64,000 bases of DNA from Boseongicola aestuarii (GTDB lineage: Bacteria; Pseudomonadota; Alphaproteobacteria; Rhodobacterales; Rhodobacteraceae), in contig NZ_FXXQ01000002.1 of the NCBI RefSeq assembly GCF_900184815.1, positions 483,283-547,282 of the forward strand, read 5' to 3'. The notes under the pieces were generated by a model. That model searched no databases and had not been told where the DNA came from. It was given only the letters and a program-made list of their open reading frames with translations. Each line of letters begins with the position of its first letter. Position 1 is the first letter of the stretch. Positions 8,969-17,560 of this stretch are shown piece by piece. A program made the position numbers and the translations under genes.

Positions 8969-9730
8969 ATGCAGGGCGAACACCACAATTTATCTTGGGA
9001 ACCATACCATGTTTTGGGCGGCGATCGCGCTTCCCGTTGGCTGATCGTGTGTGACCACGCCCGAAACCGGGTGCCGGACTGGGTGAACGGGGGCGATCTT
9101 GGCATCGCGGCCGAGGACATGCAGCGCCATATCGCTTTTGATATCGGGGCGGCCGGTGTGGCCAAGCGGCTGGCCGAGTTGTTGGGTGCGCCTGCAATCC
9201 TGAGCAACTTTTCGCGGCTTGTGATCGACCCGAATCGGGGCGAGGACGATCCGACGCTGGTAATGCAGCTTTATGACGGCACTTTGATTGCCGGCAACCG
9301 CGGCATTTCACAGGCCAGCATCAATGAGCGGCTGGAGCGGTGTTACCGACCCTATCATGAAGCCGTGACAGATTTGGCCGCGCGCCACGACGATACGGTG
9401 ATCGTTTCGGTGCATTCGTTCACGCCCCGGTTTCGCGGACGGCCCATGCGGCCATGGCACTGTGGGCTGCTTTATGGCGGTGATACGCGACTGTCGCTGC
9501 CTCTGGTGCAGCTTTTGGAACAGGTGCCCGGACTGGTCGTGGGGGCGAACAAACCTTATTCGGGACATCTGATCGGGGACACGATTTATCGCCATGCTAT
9601 TGTACCCGGGCGGCAGAACACCTTGATTGAGGTCAGGAACGACCTGATTGAATCCGACGCGGGTCAGGCCGAATGGGCAGAGCGTTTTGCTAAGCTTTTG
9701 CCCAAGGCGCTGGCGGCGGCGGAAAGCTGA
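8969..9730 (+). CDS. N-formylglutamate amidohydrolase family protein
   Basis: 253 residues of the N-formylglutamate amidohydrolase (HutG2-like) family. Characteristic stretches are WLIVCDHARNRVPDW, the D.R.RHIAFDIGAAGVAKRLAELLGAPAILSNFSRLVIDPNR block, VSVHSFTPRFRGR.RPWH and HA...PGRQNTLIEVRNDLI. Members hydrolyse N-formyl-L-glutamate or related formyl/acyl amino acids. It is not in a histidine-utilisation cluster here, so the substrate is open. I chose the ATG at 8969; a TTG at 8942 is a possible alternative. The DUF1244 gene follows after 12 bases, so the two probably form an operon. Confidence 0.88.
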   Translation: MQGEHHNLSWEPYHVLGGDRASRWLIVCDHARNRVPDWVNGGDLGIAAEDMQRHIAFDIGAAGVAKRLAELLGAPAILSNFSRLVIDPNRGEDDPTLVMQLYDGTLIAGNRGISQASINERLERCYRPYHEAVTDLAARHDDTVIVSVHSFTPRFRGRPMRPWHCGLLYGGDTRLSLPLVQLLEQVPGLVVGANKPYSGHLIGDTIYRHAIVPGRQNTLIEVRNDLIESDAGQAEWAERFAKLLPKALAAAES

Positions 9731-9742
9731 GGAGCGACGCGA

Positions 9743-10069
9743 ATGACCATCGACGAACAGACCCGAATCGAGCTTGAGGCCGCAGCGTTTCGGCGCCTGC
9801 AAAAGCACCTGCAGGAAGATCGAACGGATGTGCAGAACATCGACATGATGAACCTCACCGGCTTTTGCCGGAACTGCCTGTCTCGCTGGTATCAGGAGGC
9901 CGCCGCTGAGCGTGGGATCGAAATGTCGAAAGACGAAGGGCGGGAAGCGTTCTACGGAATGCCGTTTGCCCAGTGGCGCGACCGCTACCAGACCGAAGCA
10001 AGCGATGCTCAAAAACAGGCGTTCGAAGTGGCGTTCGAGGAAAACGTCGGGTCCAAGAAGACGTCCTAA
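9743..10069 (+). CDS. DUF1244 domain-containing protein
   Basis: 108 residues covering the whole DUF1244 domain, a small helical family widespread in alpha- and gammaproteobacteria with no known function. The most conserved part is FRRLQKHLQ.DRTDVQNIDMMNLTGFCRNCLSRWYQEAA, with two cysteines (FCRNCL), then GREAFYGMPFAQWRDRYQ. A strong GAGGAG precedes the ATG. It is co-transcribed with the upstream amidohydrolase and convergent with the GGDEF-EAL gene, whose stop overlaps this one by four bases. Confidence 0.92.
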   Translation: MTIDEQTRIELEAAAFRRLQKHLQEDRTDVQNIDMMNLTGFCRNCLSRWYQEAAAERGIEMSKDEGREAFYGMPFAQWRDRYQTEASDAQKQAFEVAFEENVGSKKTS

Positions 10070-11805
10070 CTTGCGTTGGCCGCGCGCGAGGACTGCGCTG
10101 GCCACCAATCCGCGAGAACCTCATCAAGCAGCGCAGGACGGCCGAAGTGAAAGCCCTGAAACCTGTCGCAGCCAAGAACGCGAAGGATATCCGCGTGGGC
10201 TTTTGTCTCAATGCCTTCGGCGGTGACTTCAATGTCCAGTGCGCCCGCCAGATCAATGATCGCGCGCACCATGGCGGCCGAGCGTGACGATGTTGTGACC
10301 GGTTCGATAAGACGACGGTCGATCTTCAGGCGATCGGGCGACACCTGTCCAAGAGCTATGATCGAGGCATGACCGCTGCCGAAGTCGTCGACTTCAAGGA
10401 AAACACCTGCGTCGCGCAGGGCATCCAGTTGCAAGGTCGTGGCGTCGTCCTGTTCGTCCAGAAAGATTGACTCAAGCAATTCGAATGCGATCCTGCCGGG
10501 ATATTGTGACGCCTTCTGTGCAGCTTCGACAACGCCGCGCGACATAAGCCGCCTGTGGGAAATGTTGAAAGACAAGGACGGTGGCGGAACAGATCTGAAC
10601 GCCACACCGCATTCCGCCAGCGCGGTCTCGAACACCAGATGGTCGATCCGGTCCACGACTTCGAGGTCTTCGGCAATCGGCAGGAACCGGTCGGGTGTGA
10701 TCAGGCCAAGGCGCGGGTGACGCCAGCGCGCCAGTGCTTCAAGACCGACCGGTTGTCCGGTCTGGGCGTCAATCTGAACCTGATAGAACGGGATGATTTC
10801 ACGCGCATCGAGACCCCGCAAAAGCTCATCCGACAGCGATTTAAGCTCGGTCATTTCAAGGAAATCGGTTCGGTCAAACCGCTGTGCCCGGCCCCGGCCG
10901 AGTGATTTCGCCTTGTAGAGCGCGATATCGGAATCGGTCAGCAGATCGGCCTCATCTGAGACATCCGTCGAAGCCAGACCGATGCTTGTGCCGATACGAT
11001 ACTCGACACCATCGACCATCACGGGGCGCCAGAAGGCGGCGACGATGATATCGGCAAGCTTATCCGGGGGGAGGGTATGATCTTTGGTGCAATGGCGCAG
11101 GATCACGAACTCGTCGCCGCCGGTGCGCACCAGCGTATCGGTGTCAAGAACGAGGTTCCGCAGGATTTCCGCAACCCGGCAAAGCACCGCGTCGCCAACG
11201 GCGTGCCCGCGAGTATCATTGATCTGCTTGAAGCGATCGAGATCCAGGTGAAGGGCGGTAATGTGCCCACCGTTCTGGCGGCGGATCGCGCTTAGGCGGG
11301 CAAGTTCTTCGTTCAGGAATCGCCGGTTTCCCAGCCCGGTCAGCGAGTCATGATAAGCTTGGTGGTGGGCAATTTCATGCGCCTGCTCAAGCTGACGTGC
11401 ATAGGATTCGCGCGCCAGCCGGGCGGTTTCCAGTTCGGTGATATCCGTCGCGATCACCAGCGTGTCGCCAATCGGCGTCTTGTGGCTGGTCGCCTTGTGG
11501 ACCCGGCCGTTTGTGAACCGGGTAATATCGCGGATGGACCCGGCGCGCAGCGCCTTTGCCGAAGCTTCAGCCCAAGCTTCTTCGCGACCCACGGAATCCT
11601 CGAAAAGGCCGGAATGCGCGGCCAGACGCATGAAGTCCTCCAGCGGGGTTCCCGGCGGAAGCGGTTCTTGCCGGTTTATCAGACTACGCGCAAAGGCATC
11701 ATTGGACACGACGAGGTGAAAATCCTTGTCCCAGATCGCGAAGGGGCCCTCCAAGCCGTTCAGCGCGGTCAGCAGCCGGTCCTGCAGAAGCTGGACTTCG
11801 CCCAC
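10066..11805 (-). CDS. PAS-GGDEF-EAL c-di-GMP protein, separated from its N-terminal PAS domain by a frameshift
   Basis: At least 579 residues. A coiled-coil linker leads into a second PAS domain (ALNGLEGPFAIWDKDFHLVVSNDAF), then a GGDEF domain (DSLTGLGNRRFL, signature RTGGDEF, intact) and an EAL domain (GLEALARWRHP, FELLESIFL, DDFGSGHAS, AEGIETKAHA). The cyclase signature is normal and the EAL core looks intact, so either activity is possible. The nominal start is a GTG inside the linker. Codons upstream to about 11875 still read as coiled coil in this frame (DLDALKQRERAAEIALKERD), joining the PAS ORF at 11856-12218 by a -1/+2 frame change. The intact gene was therefore probably 10066-12218. 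Confidence 0.85.
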   Translation of the reverse strand: MGEVQLLQDRLLTALNGLEGPFAIWDKDFHLVVSNDAFARSLINRQEPLPPGTPLEDFMRLAAHSGLFEDSVGREEAWAEASAKALRAGSIRDITRFTNGRVHKATSHKTPIGDTLVIATDITELETARLARESYARQLEQAHEIAHHQAYHDSLTGLGNRRFLNEELARLSAIRRQNGGHITALHLDLDRFKQINDTRGHAVGDAVLCRVAEILRNLVLDTDTLVRTGGDEFVILRHCTKDHTLPPDKLADIIVAAFWRPVMVDGVEYRIGTSIGLASTDVSDEADLLTDSDIALYKAKSLGRGRAQRFDRTDFLEMTELKSLSDELLRGLDAREIIPFYQVQIDAQTGQPVGLEALARWRHPRLGLITPDRFLPIAEDLEVVDRIDHLVFETALAECGVAFRSVPPPSLSFNISHRRLMSRGVVEAAQKASQYPGRIAFELLESIFLDEQDDATTLQLDALRDAGVFLEVDDFGSGHASIIALGQVSPDRLKIDRRLIEPVTTSSRSAAMVRAIIDLAGALDIEVTAEGIETKAHADILRVLGCDRFQGFHFGRPALLDEVLADWWPAQSSRAANAS

Positions 11806-11855
11806 GGCATTGTCGCGTTCCTTCAGCGCAATTTCCGCAGCCCTTTCACGTTGCT

Positions 11856-12218
11856 TCAGGGCATCCAGATCGCGGCAGAGTAATGCCCGCCTTCAACCGG
11901 GACCACGAACATCATGACGCTTGTCCAGACCGATTGCCCTTCTTTGGTACGGCAGTAGGTTTCACTGTGAATATGCTGGTCCCCGGCTTCCAGCGCGGGT
12001 TCTACCGAAGCAATGAACGCATCTAAATGCGCGGGATCATTGACCAGACTGGCTTCGCGCCCGATCACTTCGTCGGCAGGATAACCGAACAAGTCGGTGT
12101 AGGCGTTGTTGATCCAAAGCAGCTTGGCTTCGCCATCGTCAACCCCACGAAACCCAATAGCAATCGCATCACCCGCGAGCGATGCAAATGAAGTCAGAAT
12201 TTCGTCAAGGTTCGTCAC
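11856..12218 (-). CDS. N-terminal PAS fragment of the frameshifted GGDEF-EAL gene
   Basis: 120 residues starting at a GTG. The sequence LLWINNAYTDLFGYPADEVIGREASLVNDPAHLDAF and ETYCRTKEGQSVWTSVMMFVVPVEGGHYSAAI is a PAS domain like those in sensory diguanylate cyclases. It ends abruptly with a non-PAS tail (WMP and stop). Adding one extra copy of the 10-base unit CCGCGATCTG at 11866-11875 would restore ...SAAICRDLDALK... and fuse it with the downstream ORF. As it stands this is either a stand-alone PAS protein or half of a pseudogene. Confidence 0.75.
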   Translation of the reverse strand: MTNLDEILTSFASLAGDAIAIGFRGVDDGEAKLLWINNAYTDLFGYPADEVIGREASLVNDPAHLDAFIASVEPALEAGDQHIHSETYCRTKEGQSVWTSVMMFVVPVEGGHYSAAIWMP

Positions 12219-12324
12219 GACTTACCGGCCCGCCAACAGTGAAGCGCCCGGATAAGGCGGCGGGTTTAAGGGTTTCCCAAATACCCTCGGGTAGAATAAT
12301 TCGAAATCGATCTATCCCCGGAAA

Positions 12325-13185
12325 TTACAGGGCCGTCTTGCGGCTTTCATCCAGATAAATCTCGCGCAGGCGCGCCGCGACAGGCCCCGGCTTACCGTCG
12401 CCCAGAGCCGCGCCGTCAATCTCGACGACCGGCATCACAAATGTCGACGCCGAGGTGATGAAGGCCTCATCGGCGTCCTTGGCCTCATCGATTGTGAACG
12501 CGCGTTCCTCGACAACCATTTGCGCCTCTTTAGCAAACCGCAGGACCGCGGCACGGGTGATACCGTGCAGGATTTCATTCGACAGGTGCCGCGTGATGAT
12601 CTTGCCGTCCTTCACGATATAAGCGTTGTTCGAGGTCCCTTCGGTAACGTGGCAATCTTCAATCATCCAGGCATCATCGCAGCCCGCGGCCTTGGCCATC
12701 ATCTTGCCCATCGAAGGATAAAGAAGCTGCACGGTCTTGATGTCGCGGCGCGCCCAGCGCTGGTCCTCGATCGAGATGACTCTGAGACCCTTTTTTGCAG
12801 CCGGGCTGTCGGCGATGGACTTGGCCTGCGTGAAAAGCACCAGCGACGACGGAACCTTTTCGGGGTCCGGGAACGCGAAATCCCGATCCGCATCAGCGCC
12901 TCGCGTGACCTGCAGGTAAATCATTCCCTCGGTCAGATCATTGCGCACGATCAGTTCCCTGTGGATATCCAGAAGCGCCTCCATCGAGACCGGAGCGGCC
13001 ATGTCAAGCTCGCTCAGCGAGCGTTCGAGACGACGCGCATGGCCAGCAAAGTCGAGAAGCTTGCCCTCAAGGACGCTGGTGACTTCATAAACGCCGTCCG
13101 CAAAGAGAAAGCCCCTGTCGAACACCGAAACCTTGGCCTGATCTTCTGGGACATAATCGCCGTTGACGTAAACGATGCGAGTCAT
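12325..13185 (-). CDS. Fold-type IV PLP aminotransferase, D-amino-acid transaminase-like
   Basis: 286 residues. The fold-IV pattern is clear: VFDRGFLFADGVYEV near residue 22, the PLP lysine in RWARRDIKTVQLLYPS, and TEGTSNNAYIV. This is the D-alanine aminotransferase / branched-chain aminotransferase family. DIKTVQLL and the N-terminal MTRIVYVNGDYVP favour a D-amino-acid transaminase. The start at 13185 matches the family's N-terminus; the ORF extends to 13341 but that part is repeat sequence. Lying beside dgcA and dgcN, it probably works in D-amino-acid metabolism, for example transferring D-Ala or D-Glu amino groups. This role is an inference. Confidence 0.85.
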   Translation of the reverse strand: MTRIVYVNGDYVPEDQAKVSVFDRGFLFADGVYEVTSVLEGKLLDFAGHARRLERSLSELDMAAPVSMEALLDIHRELIVRNDLTEGMIYLQVTRGADADRDFAFPDPEKVPSSLVLFTQAKSIADSPAAKKGLRVISIEDQRWARRDIKTVQLLYPSMGKMMAKAAGCDDAWMIEDCHVTEGTSNNAYIVKDGKIITRHLSNEILHGITRAAVLRFAKEAQMVVEERAFTIDEAKDADEAFITSASTFVMPVVEIDGAALGDGKPGPVAARLREIYLDESRKTAL

Positions 13186-13232
13186 GGGTTGGGTTCTCCG
13201 ACTAGAGGGCAGTGAGATGTGGCATGGCGCAC

Positions 13233-13284
13233 GGAGGGGCCAGCCCCTCCGAACCTCCCCGGGATATTTTCCAACAGAAGAAGG
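13233..13284 (+). repeat. Dispersed intergenic repeat, copy 1
   Basis: The perfect hairpin GGAGGGGC/GCCCCTCC (13233-13250) is followed by CCCCGGGATATTTTCCAACA and GAAGAAGG. It is the best-formed member of a family with eight copies in this window. It lies between the aminotransferase start and the dgcA stop. Confidence 0.75.
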
Positions 13285-13294
13285 TGCAAGAGGC

Positions 13295-14266
13295 TTAACC
13301 CCAAAGCGCGGATTCCGGGGGATGCAGGCCCTCGGCATCATAGGCCAGCGGCGGGGTCCGGTCTTCGGCCAGCAGGAGCGGTCCGTCGAGATCGACGAAG
13401 GCGGCGCCTTCGGCCAGCAGCGTTGCGGGCGCCATGGCCAGGGACGTACCGACCATACACCCGATCATGAGGCCGTAACCCTGCGCGAGGGCTGCCTGTT
13501 TCAGCGCCAGCGCTTCGGTCAGTCCGCCCGTCTTGTCGAGTTTGATGTTGGCGATGTCGTATTTACCTTTGAGCGCCGGAAGCGACACGCGGTCATGACA
13601 GCTTTCATCAGCGCAAACCGGAAGGGGGCGCGCGATCTCGGCAAGCATGTCATCCTTTTCAGCGGGCAGCGGTTGTTCGACCAGCAACACGCCAAGCCGC
13701 AAGAGGTGCGGGGCAAGCTCGGTATAGACCTCGGCAGTCCAGCCCTCATTGGCGTCGACGATGATATCGGTAAGCGGCGCACCACGCCGCACCGCTTCGA
13801 GGCGGTTCATATCGTCGGGGGTCCCAAGTTTGATTTTCAGGAGGGGACGATGCGCATGGCGCGCCGCAGCTGCCTCCATGTTTTCAGGCGAATCCAGCGA
13901 TAACGTAAAGGCCGTTTTCAAAGGACCGGGCGCCGGCACCCCCGCCAAATCCCAGACACGCGCACCCGCGCGCTTGGCTTCCATATCCCACATCGCGCAA
14001 TCAACCGCATTGCGCGCAGCCCCCGCCGGCAATGCCTCCTGCAGCGCGCGCCGCGTGATCGTACCGGGCAACGCCAGAATTTCGGCCATCACACTCTCGA
14101 CGGTCTCGCCGTAGCGCGCGTAGGGCACACATTCGCCATGCCCTTCGACTTGGCCATCCGACACCGTTACGGTCAACACAACCGCGGCGTCCCGAGACCC
14201 TCGCGAGATCGTAAACGTCTCTGCAAGTCGAAACTGCTCGGGAACTACGGAAATGCTCAAAGACAA
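13295..14266 (-). CDS. dgcA: Enolase-superfamily dipeptide epimerase / N-acetyl-D-Glu racemase DgcA
   Basis: About 323 residues of the muconate-lactonizing/dipeptide-epimerase branch of the enolase superfamily. Visible are LLKIKLG (KxK catalytic lysine), IIVDANEGW, VEQPLP and CADESCHD (the three acidic metal ligands), and NIKLDKTGG (second catalytic lysine). With adjacent dgcN it matches the D-glutamate catabolism pair of marine Proteobacteria: DgcN acetylates D-Glu and DgcA epimerises the N-acetyl product. No ATG fits. I favour TTG at 14266 behind GAGGACGG, but a GTG at 14329 or a TTG at 14260 is possible. A dispersed repeat sits just upstream. Confidence 0.88.
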   Translation of the reverse strand: MSLSISVVPEQFRLAETFTISRGSRDAAVVLTVTVSDGQVEGHGECVPYARYGETVESVMAEILALPGTITRRALQEALPAGAARNAVDCAMWDMEAKRAGARVWDLAGVPAPGPLKTAFTLSLDSPENMEAAAARHAHRPLLKIKLGTPDDMNRLEAVRRGAPLTDIIVDANEGWTAEVYTELAPHLLRLGVLLVEQPLPAEKDDMLAEIARPLPVCADESCHDRVSLPALKGKYDIANIKLDKTGGLTEALALKQAALAQGYGLMIGCMVGTSLAMAPATLLAEGAAFVDLDGPLLLAEDRTPPLAYDAEGLHPPESALWG

Positions 14267-14278
14267 AAAGCCGTCCTC

Positions 14279-14329
14279 ATTCTTTGGGTCTGAAAAATCC
14301 CAGGGGGTGTGGGGGACAGCGTCCCCCAC
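14279..14329 (-). repeat. Dispersed intergenic repeat, copy 2
   Basis: On the minus strand, the perfect hairpin GTGGGGGAC/GTCCCCCAC (14309-14329, loop of 3) is followed by CCCTGGGATTTTTCAGACCC and AAAGAATG. It lies between dgcN and dgcA, so it is probably transcribed in the dgcN-dgcA mRNA. Confidence 0.65.
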
Positions 14330-14361
14330 CTACAGCGACGAGCCATAGGCTCGGCGCAATC

Positions 14362-15363
14362 CTAAATCACGCTCAGAGCGTCAACCAGACGTGCCGCTCC
14401 ATGCCGGTATGGATCAACAGTCGGCAGCCCCATCCGGTCTTCGATTTCGGCGCATAATGCCAGCGCCTCGTCATCGCCCAACGCTTTTGTATTGACCGAA
14501 ACACCCGCAACCACACAAGCCGGATTTGCGATCCGCGCTAGCGGCAGTGCCATGTCACGCAATTCCTCGAGTTTTGGCAAACCAAACCCTGGCAAGCCGC
14601 GCATGTGCGTGCGGGTCGGCTCATGGGCAAGGATCAGTGCGTCCGGTTGACCTCCGTGGATCAATGCCATCGTCACGCCGGAATACGACACATGCCAGAG
14701 ACTGCCCTGCCCTTCGATATGATCCCAGTGATCCGCTTCGGCATCAGGCGTCAGCCATTCGACGGCACCCGCCATGAAATCCGCCACAACGGCGTCCAGC
14801 GGCACGCCTTTGCCGGTGATCAGGATGCCAGTCTGCCCGGTTGGCCGAAACGTCGACTTCATGCCGCGCTTTTGCATTTCGGCGTCCATCGCAAGGCCGG
14901 TATACATCTTGCCAACCGAACAATCCGTCCCGATCGCGAGGCAGCGCTTGCCGGTGCGCTTCACACCGTTTGCAATCGGATAGGCAACGGTCGGGATCCG
15001 CACGTCATGAAGGGTCGCGCCGGTCCGGGCCGAGGTTGCCTTCAACAACTTCTCGTCGCGCAACAGATTGTGCAAACCGCTGGCGAGATCGAAACCGATC
15101 TCCATCGCTTCGGCCAGCACGCGCAGCCAGGCGTCCGAGATGACCCCCCCGCGGTTGGCCACACCGACCACAAGCGTGCGCGCGCCCTTATCATAAGCCT
15201 CTTGCAGCGACATGTCCGGCGCACCGACATCCGCATTGCAGCCTTCCATGCGGAACTGTCCCACGACACTGTCAGGGTTCCAGTCCTTGATCCCTTGCGC
15301 GACCTTGGCGGCGAGGTTGTCGTGGGCGTCTCCGAGGAAGAGGAGGTATGGAGTGCGAATCAT
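14362..15363 (-). CDS. dgcN: DUF1611 protein, D-glutamate N-acetyltransferase DgcN
   Basis: 333 residues of the DUF1611 family. Diagnostic stretches are TPYLLFLGDAHDNLAAKVAQGI, the P-loop-like AIGTDCSVGKMYT, FRPTGQTGILITGKGVPLDAVVADFMAGAVEWL, and IEGQGSLWHVSYSGVTMALIHGGQPDALIL. Family members described as DgcN use acetyl-CoA to N-acetylate D-glutamate before racemisation by DgcA, giving a D-Glu catabolic route in marine bacteria. The start at 15363 fits the conserved N-terminus; the ORF to 15423 adds an unconserved tail. It is divergent from the malyl-CoA lyase gene across a 237-base promoter region. Confidence 0.9.
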   Translation of the reverse strand: MIRTPYLLFLGDAHDNLAAKVAQGIKDWNPDSVVGQFRMEGCNADVGAPDMSLQEAYDKGARTLVVGVANRGGVISDAWLRVLAEAMEIGFDLASGLHNLLRDEKLLKATSARTGATLHDVRIPTVAYPIANGVKRTGKRCLAIGTDCSVGKMYTGLAMDAEMQKRGMKSTFRPTGQTGILITGKGVPLDAVVADFMAGAVEWLTPDAEADHWDHIEGQGSLWHVSYSGVTMALIHGGQPDALILAHEPTRTHMRGLPGFGLPKLEELRDMALPLARIANPACVVAGVSVNTKALGDDEALALCAEIEDRMGLPTVDPYRHGAARLVDALSVI

Positions 15364-15600
15364 GATAAGTCCTCTGTTGCGTTCGCGCGATATTGTGCGC
15401 CTTGCGATGCAATAAGCTTGCAATCTTCCCTGAATACACGGATTTTGTCTGATTAATCCTTGAATTTCCGCCTCTTTGTCGAAGATTCTTGCGCGACCTG
15501 TCAGTCTGACCCATTTTTCTGCACCTGCAAAACAACCCTTGAAGGACTTTGCGCAACATAATATCAGTCCGGAAATTCGAAACGAAAGAAAGTTACGCGT
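15364..15600. promoter_or_regulatory. Divergent promoter region between dgcN and malyl-CoA lyase gene
   Basis: 237 non-coding bases, AT-richer than the flanks, that must carry promoters for both divergent genes. There is an 8-base palindrome TTGCGCAA at 15549-15556 and a near-copy TTGCGCGA at 15489-15496, plus two TGCAAT boxes at about 15402-15425. These could be regulator sites, but I cannot name the protein. No ORF or RNA gene is recognised. Confidence 0.4.
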
Positions 15601-16560
15601 ATGTCGTTCCGCCTACAGCCTGCCGCCCCTGCCCGCCCGAACCGTTGCCAGCTCTTCGGCCCCGGCTCGCGGCCTGCGCTTTTCGAGAAGATGGCGGCGT
15701 CGGATGCGGATGTGATCAACCTCGATCTTGAGGACTCGGTGGCTCCGGCAGACAAGGATGAGGCACGCCGGAACATCATTCAGGCGACCCATGATGTGGA
15801 CTGGAACACGAAATATCTGACGGTCCGGATCAACGGCTTGGACACGCCCTACTGGTATCGCGATGTCGTCGATCTGCTGGAAAACGCCAGTGACCGGCTG
15901 GACCAGATCATGATCCCCAAGGTTGGCTGCGCGGCGGATGTCTATGCCGTGGACGCGCTGGTGACGGCGATCGAGACGGCCAAGGGGCGCAGGAAACCAA
16001 TCAGCCTTGAGGTCATTATCGAGACAGCCGCAGGCATCGCCCATGTCGAAGAAATCGCCGCAAGTTCCCCGCGTTTACAGGCGATGAGCCTTGGCGCGGC
16101 GGATTTCGCGGCCTCGATGGGAATGCAGACGACAGGCATCGGCGGCACGCAGGAGAACTATTACATGCACCGAGACGGCCAGAAATACTGGTCCGATCCG
16201 TGGCACTGGGCGCAAACCGCGATCGTCGCGGCGTGCCGCACGCATGGGGTCTTGCCGGTGGACGGACCCTTCGGTGATTTCAGTGATGACGAAGGCTTTC
16301 GCGCGCAGGCACGCCGTTCGGCAACGCTGGGAATGGTCGGCAAATGGGCAATCCATCCAAAGCAGATCGCCATCGCCAACGAGGTCTTCACACCCTCTGA
16401 TGAGGCCGTCGCCGAGGCCCGCGAAATCCTTGCCGCGATGGAAGACGCGCAGTCGACCGGCGCGGGTGCGGCTGTTTACAAGGGACGGCTTGTCGACATA
16501 GCAAGCGTGCGCCAGGCCGAGGTGATCGTGCGGCAGGCCGAGATGATTGCCAAAGGTTAA
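15601..16560 (+). CDS. mcl1: L-malyl-CoA / beta-methylmalyl-CoA lyase
   Basis: 319 residues of the HpcH/HpaI (CitE-like) lyase family, closely fitting Rhodobacter Mcl1. The N-terminus has PNRCQLFGPGSRPALFEKMAASDADVINLDLEDSV, where the LEDSV acid contributes to Mg binding. EVIIETAAGIAHVEEIA and the C-terminal GMVGKWAIHPKQIAIANEVFTPS complete the active site. It cleaves beta-methylmalyl-CoA to glyoxylate and propionyl-CoA, and condenses or cleaves malyl-CoA, in the ethylmalonyl-CoA pathway for acetyl-CoA assimilation. Only a weak GAAAG site precedes the ATG, but the N-terminus is canonical. Confidence 0.93.
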   Translation: MSFRLQPAAPARPNRCQLFGPGSRPALFEKMAASDADVINLDLEDSVAPADKDEARRNIIQATHDVDWNTKYLTVRINGLDTPYWYRDVVDLLENASDRLDQIMIPKVGCAADVYAVDALVTAIETAKGRRKPISLEVIIETAAGIAHVEEIAASSPRLQAMSLGAADFAASMGMQTTGIGGTQENYYMHRDGQKYWSDPWHWAQTAIVAACRTHGVLPVDGPFGDFSDDEGFRAQARRSATLGMVGKWAIHPKQIAIANEVFTPSDEAVAEAREILAAMEDAQSTGAGAAVYKGRLVDIASVRQAEVIVRQAEMIAKG

Positions 16561-16712
16561 GAGACGTTCAGCACGGCGCGTACGGCCGGGGATTGTTGCA
16601 GTCGCAGCATCATCGGAATGCGACGTCCGTCCTGTTTCGGTATCACGTCGGCGCGCCCTTACGCTGCAAAGAATGACCTTTTAAAGCGCGGTCGCTGTCC
16701 GTGCCTGCCCGA

Positions 16713-17423
16713 TCATTGCAACCCGATGCGCTCGAGGAAGCGATCGGCCGCGGCTTGGATCGCGCTGTCACGGGTCTGGCCCGGAACGACGGTCACGGCG
16801 ATCCGGTGGCGGACTTCGCGGGCGGTGGCGTCCTGACGTGAAAAATCCGACTCGATGGAATCGATCGGGCGCGAGAAAACCGGCGAGCGGTCATCCGAGA
16901 GCGTGACGTCAAAGCTCATCGAATAGTTCATTTCGCGCGGTGCGCTGCCCGCATGCCCTACCAGAACGTCGGTTTCCGTGACCCATTCGACCAGACCGAG
17001 ACCGCCCTCGATATAGCGAAGGCCCGTGGCGGTCAGCGGTTGCTCCGGGCTTGCACAGGCAGCGGTCGCACCGAAGGTGTGGGTGATGCGGAATTCCATA
17101 CGCCGCAAGGCCGTGCCTTCCGGCACGCGGTCCCGACGCAGGGTCAGATCGGTGGACGCAATAGGAATGGTCAGCGTGACGCCGCCACCAGTGGATTCCG
17201 AAACGCGCACCAGAAGATTGAGCGTGATATCCGCCTTTTTGGCGGTGAAGGCCGGATTGGCGCGCGCCGCGACTGCATCAAGTTCGCATTGCGCCGCGGC
17301 CAATACGTCGGCGGCACGCAGATAATCCTCAGGGCCGCCGGGCGGTGTCAGTTCGGGCGGTTCGCTTTCACAGCCAGCAAGCGCGACGAAAACCGCGAGT
17401 GCGAAAGATCTGGGAAGCGCCAT
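16713..17423 (-). CDS. Predicted lipoprotein of unknown function
   Basis: 236 residues. A type II signal peptide is clear: MALPRSFALAVFVALAGC, with lipobox LAGC and the lipidated cysteine at residue 18, then an acidic/Pro stretch (ESEPPELTPPGG). The mature part (about 215 residues) is probably beta-rich and periplasmic. I do not recognise a family. I start at 17423 because the signal peptide starts there; the longer frame to 17594 would hide it and overlap the flavoprotein gene. AAAAAAGGG lies upstream. It is probably a single-gene unit. Confidence 0.8.
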   Translation of the reverse strand: MALPRSFALAVFVALAGCESEPPELTPPGGPEDYLRAADVLAAAQCELDAVAARANPAFTAKKADITLNLLVRVSESTGGGVTLTIPIASTDLTLRRDRVPEGTALRRMEFRITHTFGATAACASPEQPLTATGLRYIEGGLGLVEWVTETDVLVGHAGSAPREMNYSMSFDVTLSDDRSPVFSRPIDSIESDFSRQDATAREVRHRIAVTVVPGQTRDSAIQAAADRFLERIGLQ

Positions 17424-17560
17424 TCTGGACCCTTTTTTGCCACGACCGGAGGCTCGGCGTCGGTACTCTACGCTAAATCGGAGCGCTGCGTTCAGCAAGA
17501 GAAGAAGTGGTGTTTCAGGCCTGCGCCGACCGCGCTGCGCGAGCGTGCGGTGCGTCCGGC

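Noticed and set aside
16557..16646. 29-residue minus-strand frame (GTG start) after mcl1, reading IPMMLRLQQSPAVRAVLNVS
   Set aside because: It resembles the tail of a GST-like protein and may be a gene remnant, but it is too short, overlaps the mcl1 stop and has no clear ribosome-binding site or matching body.
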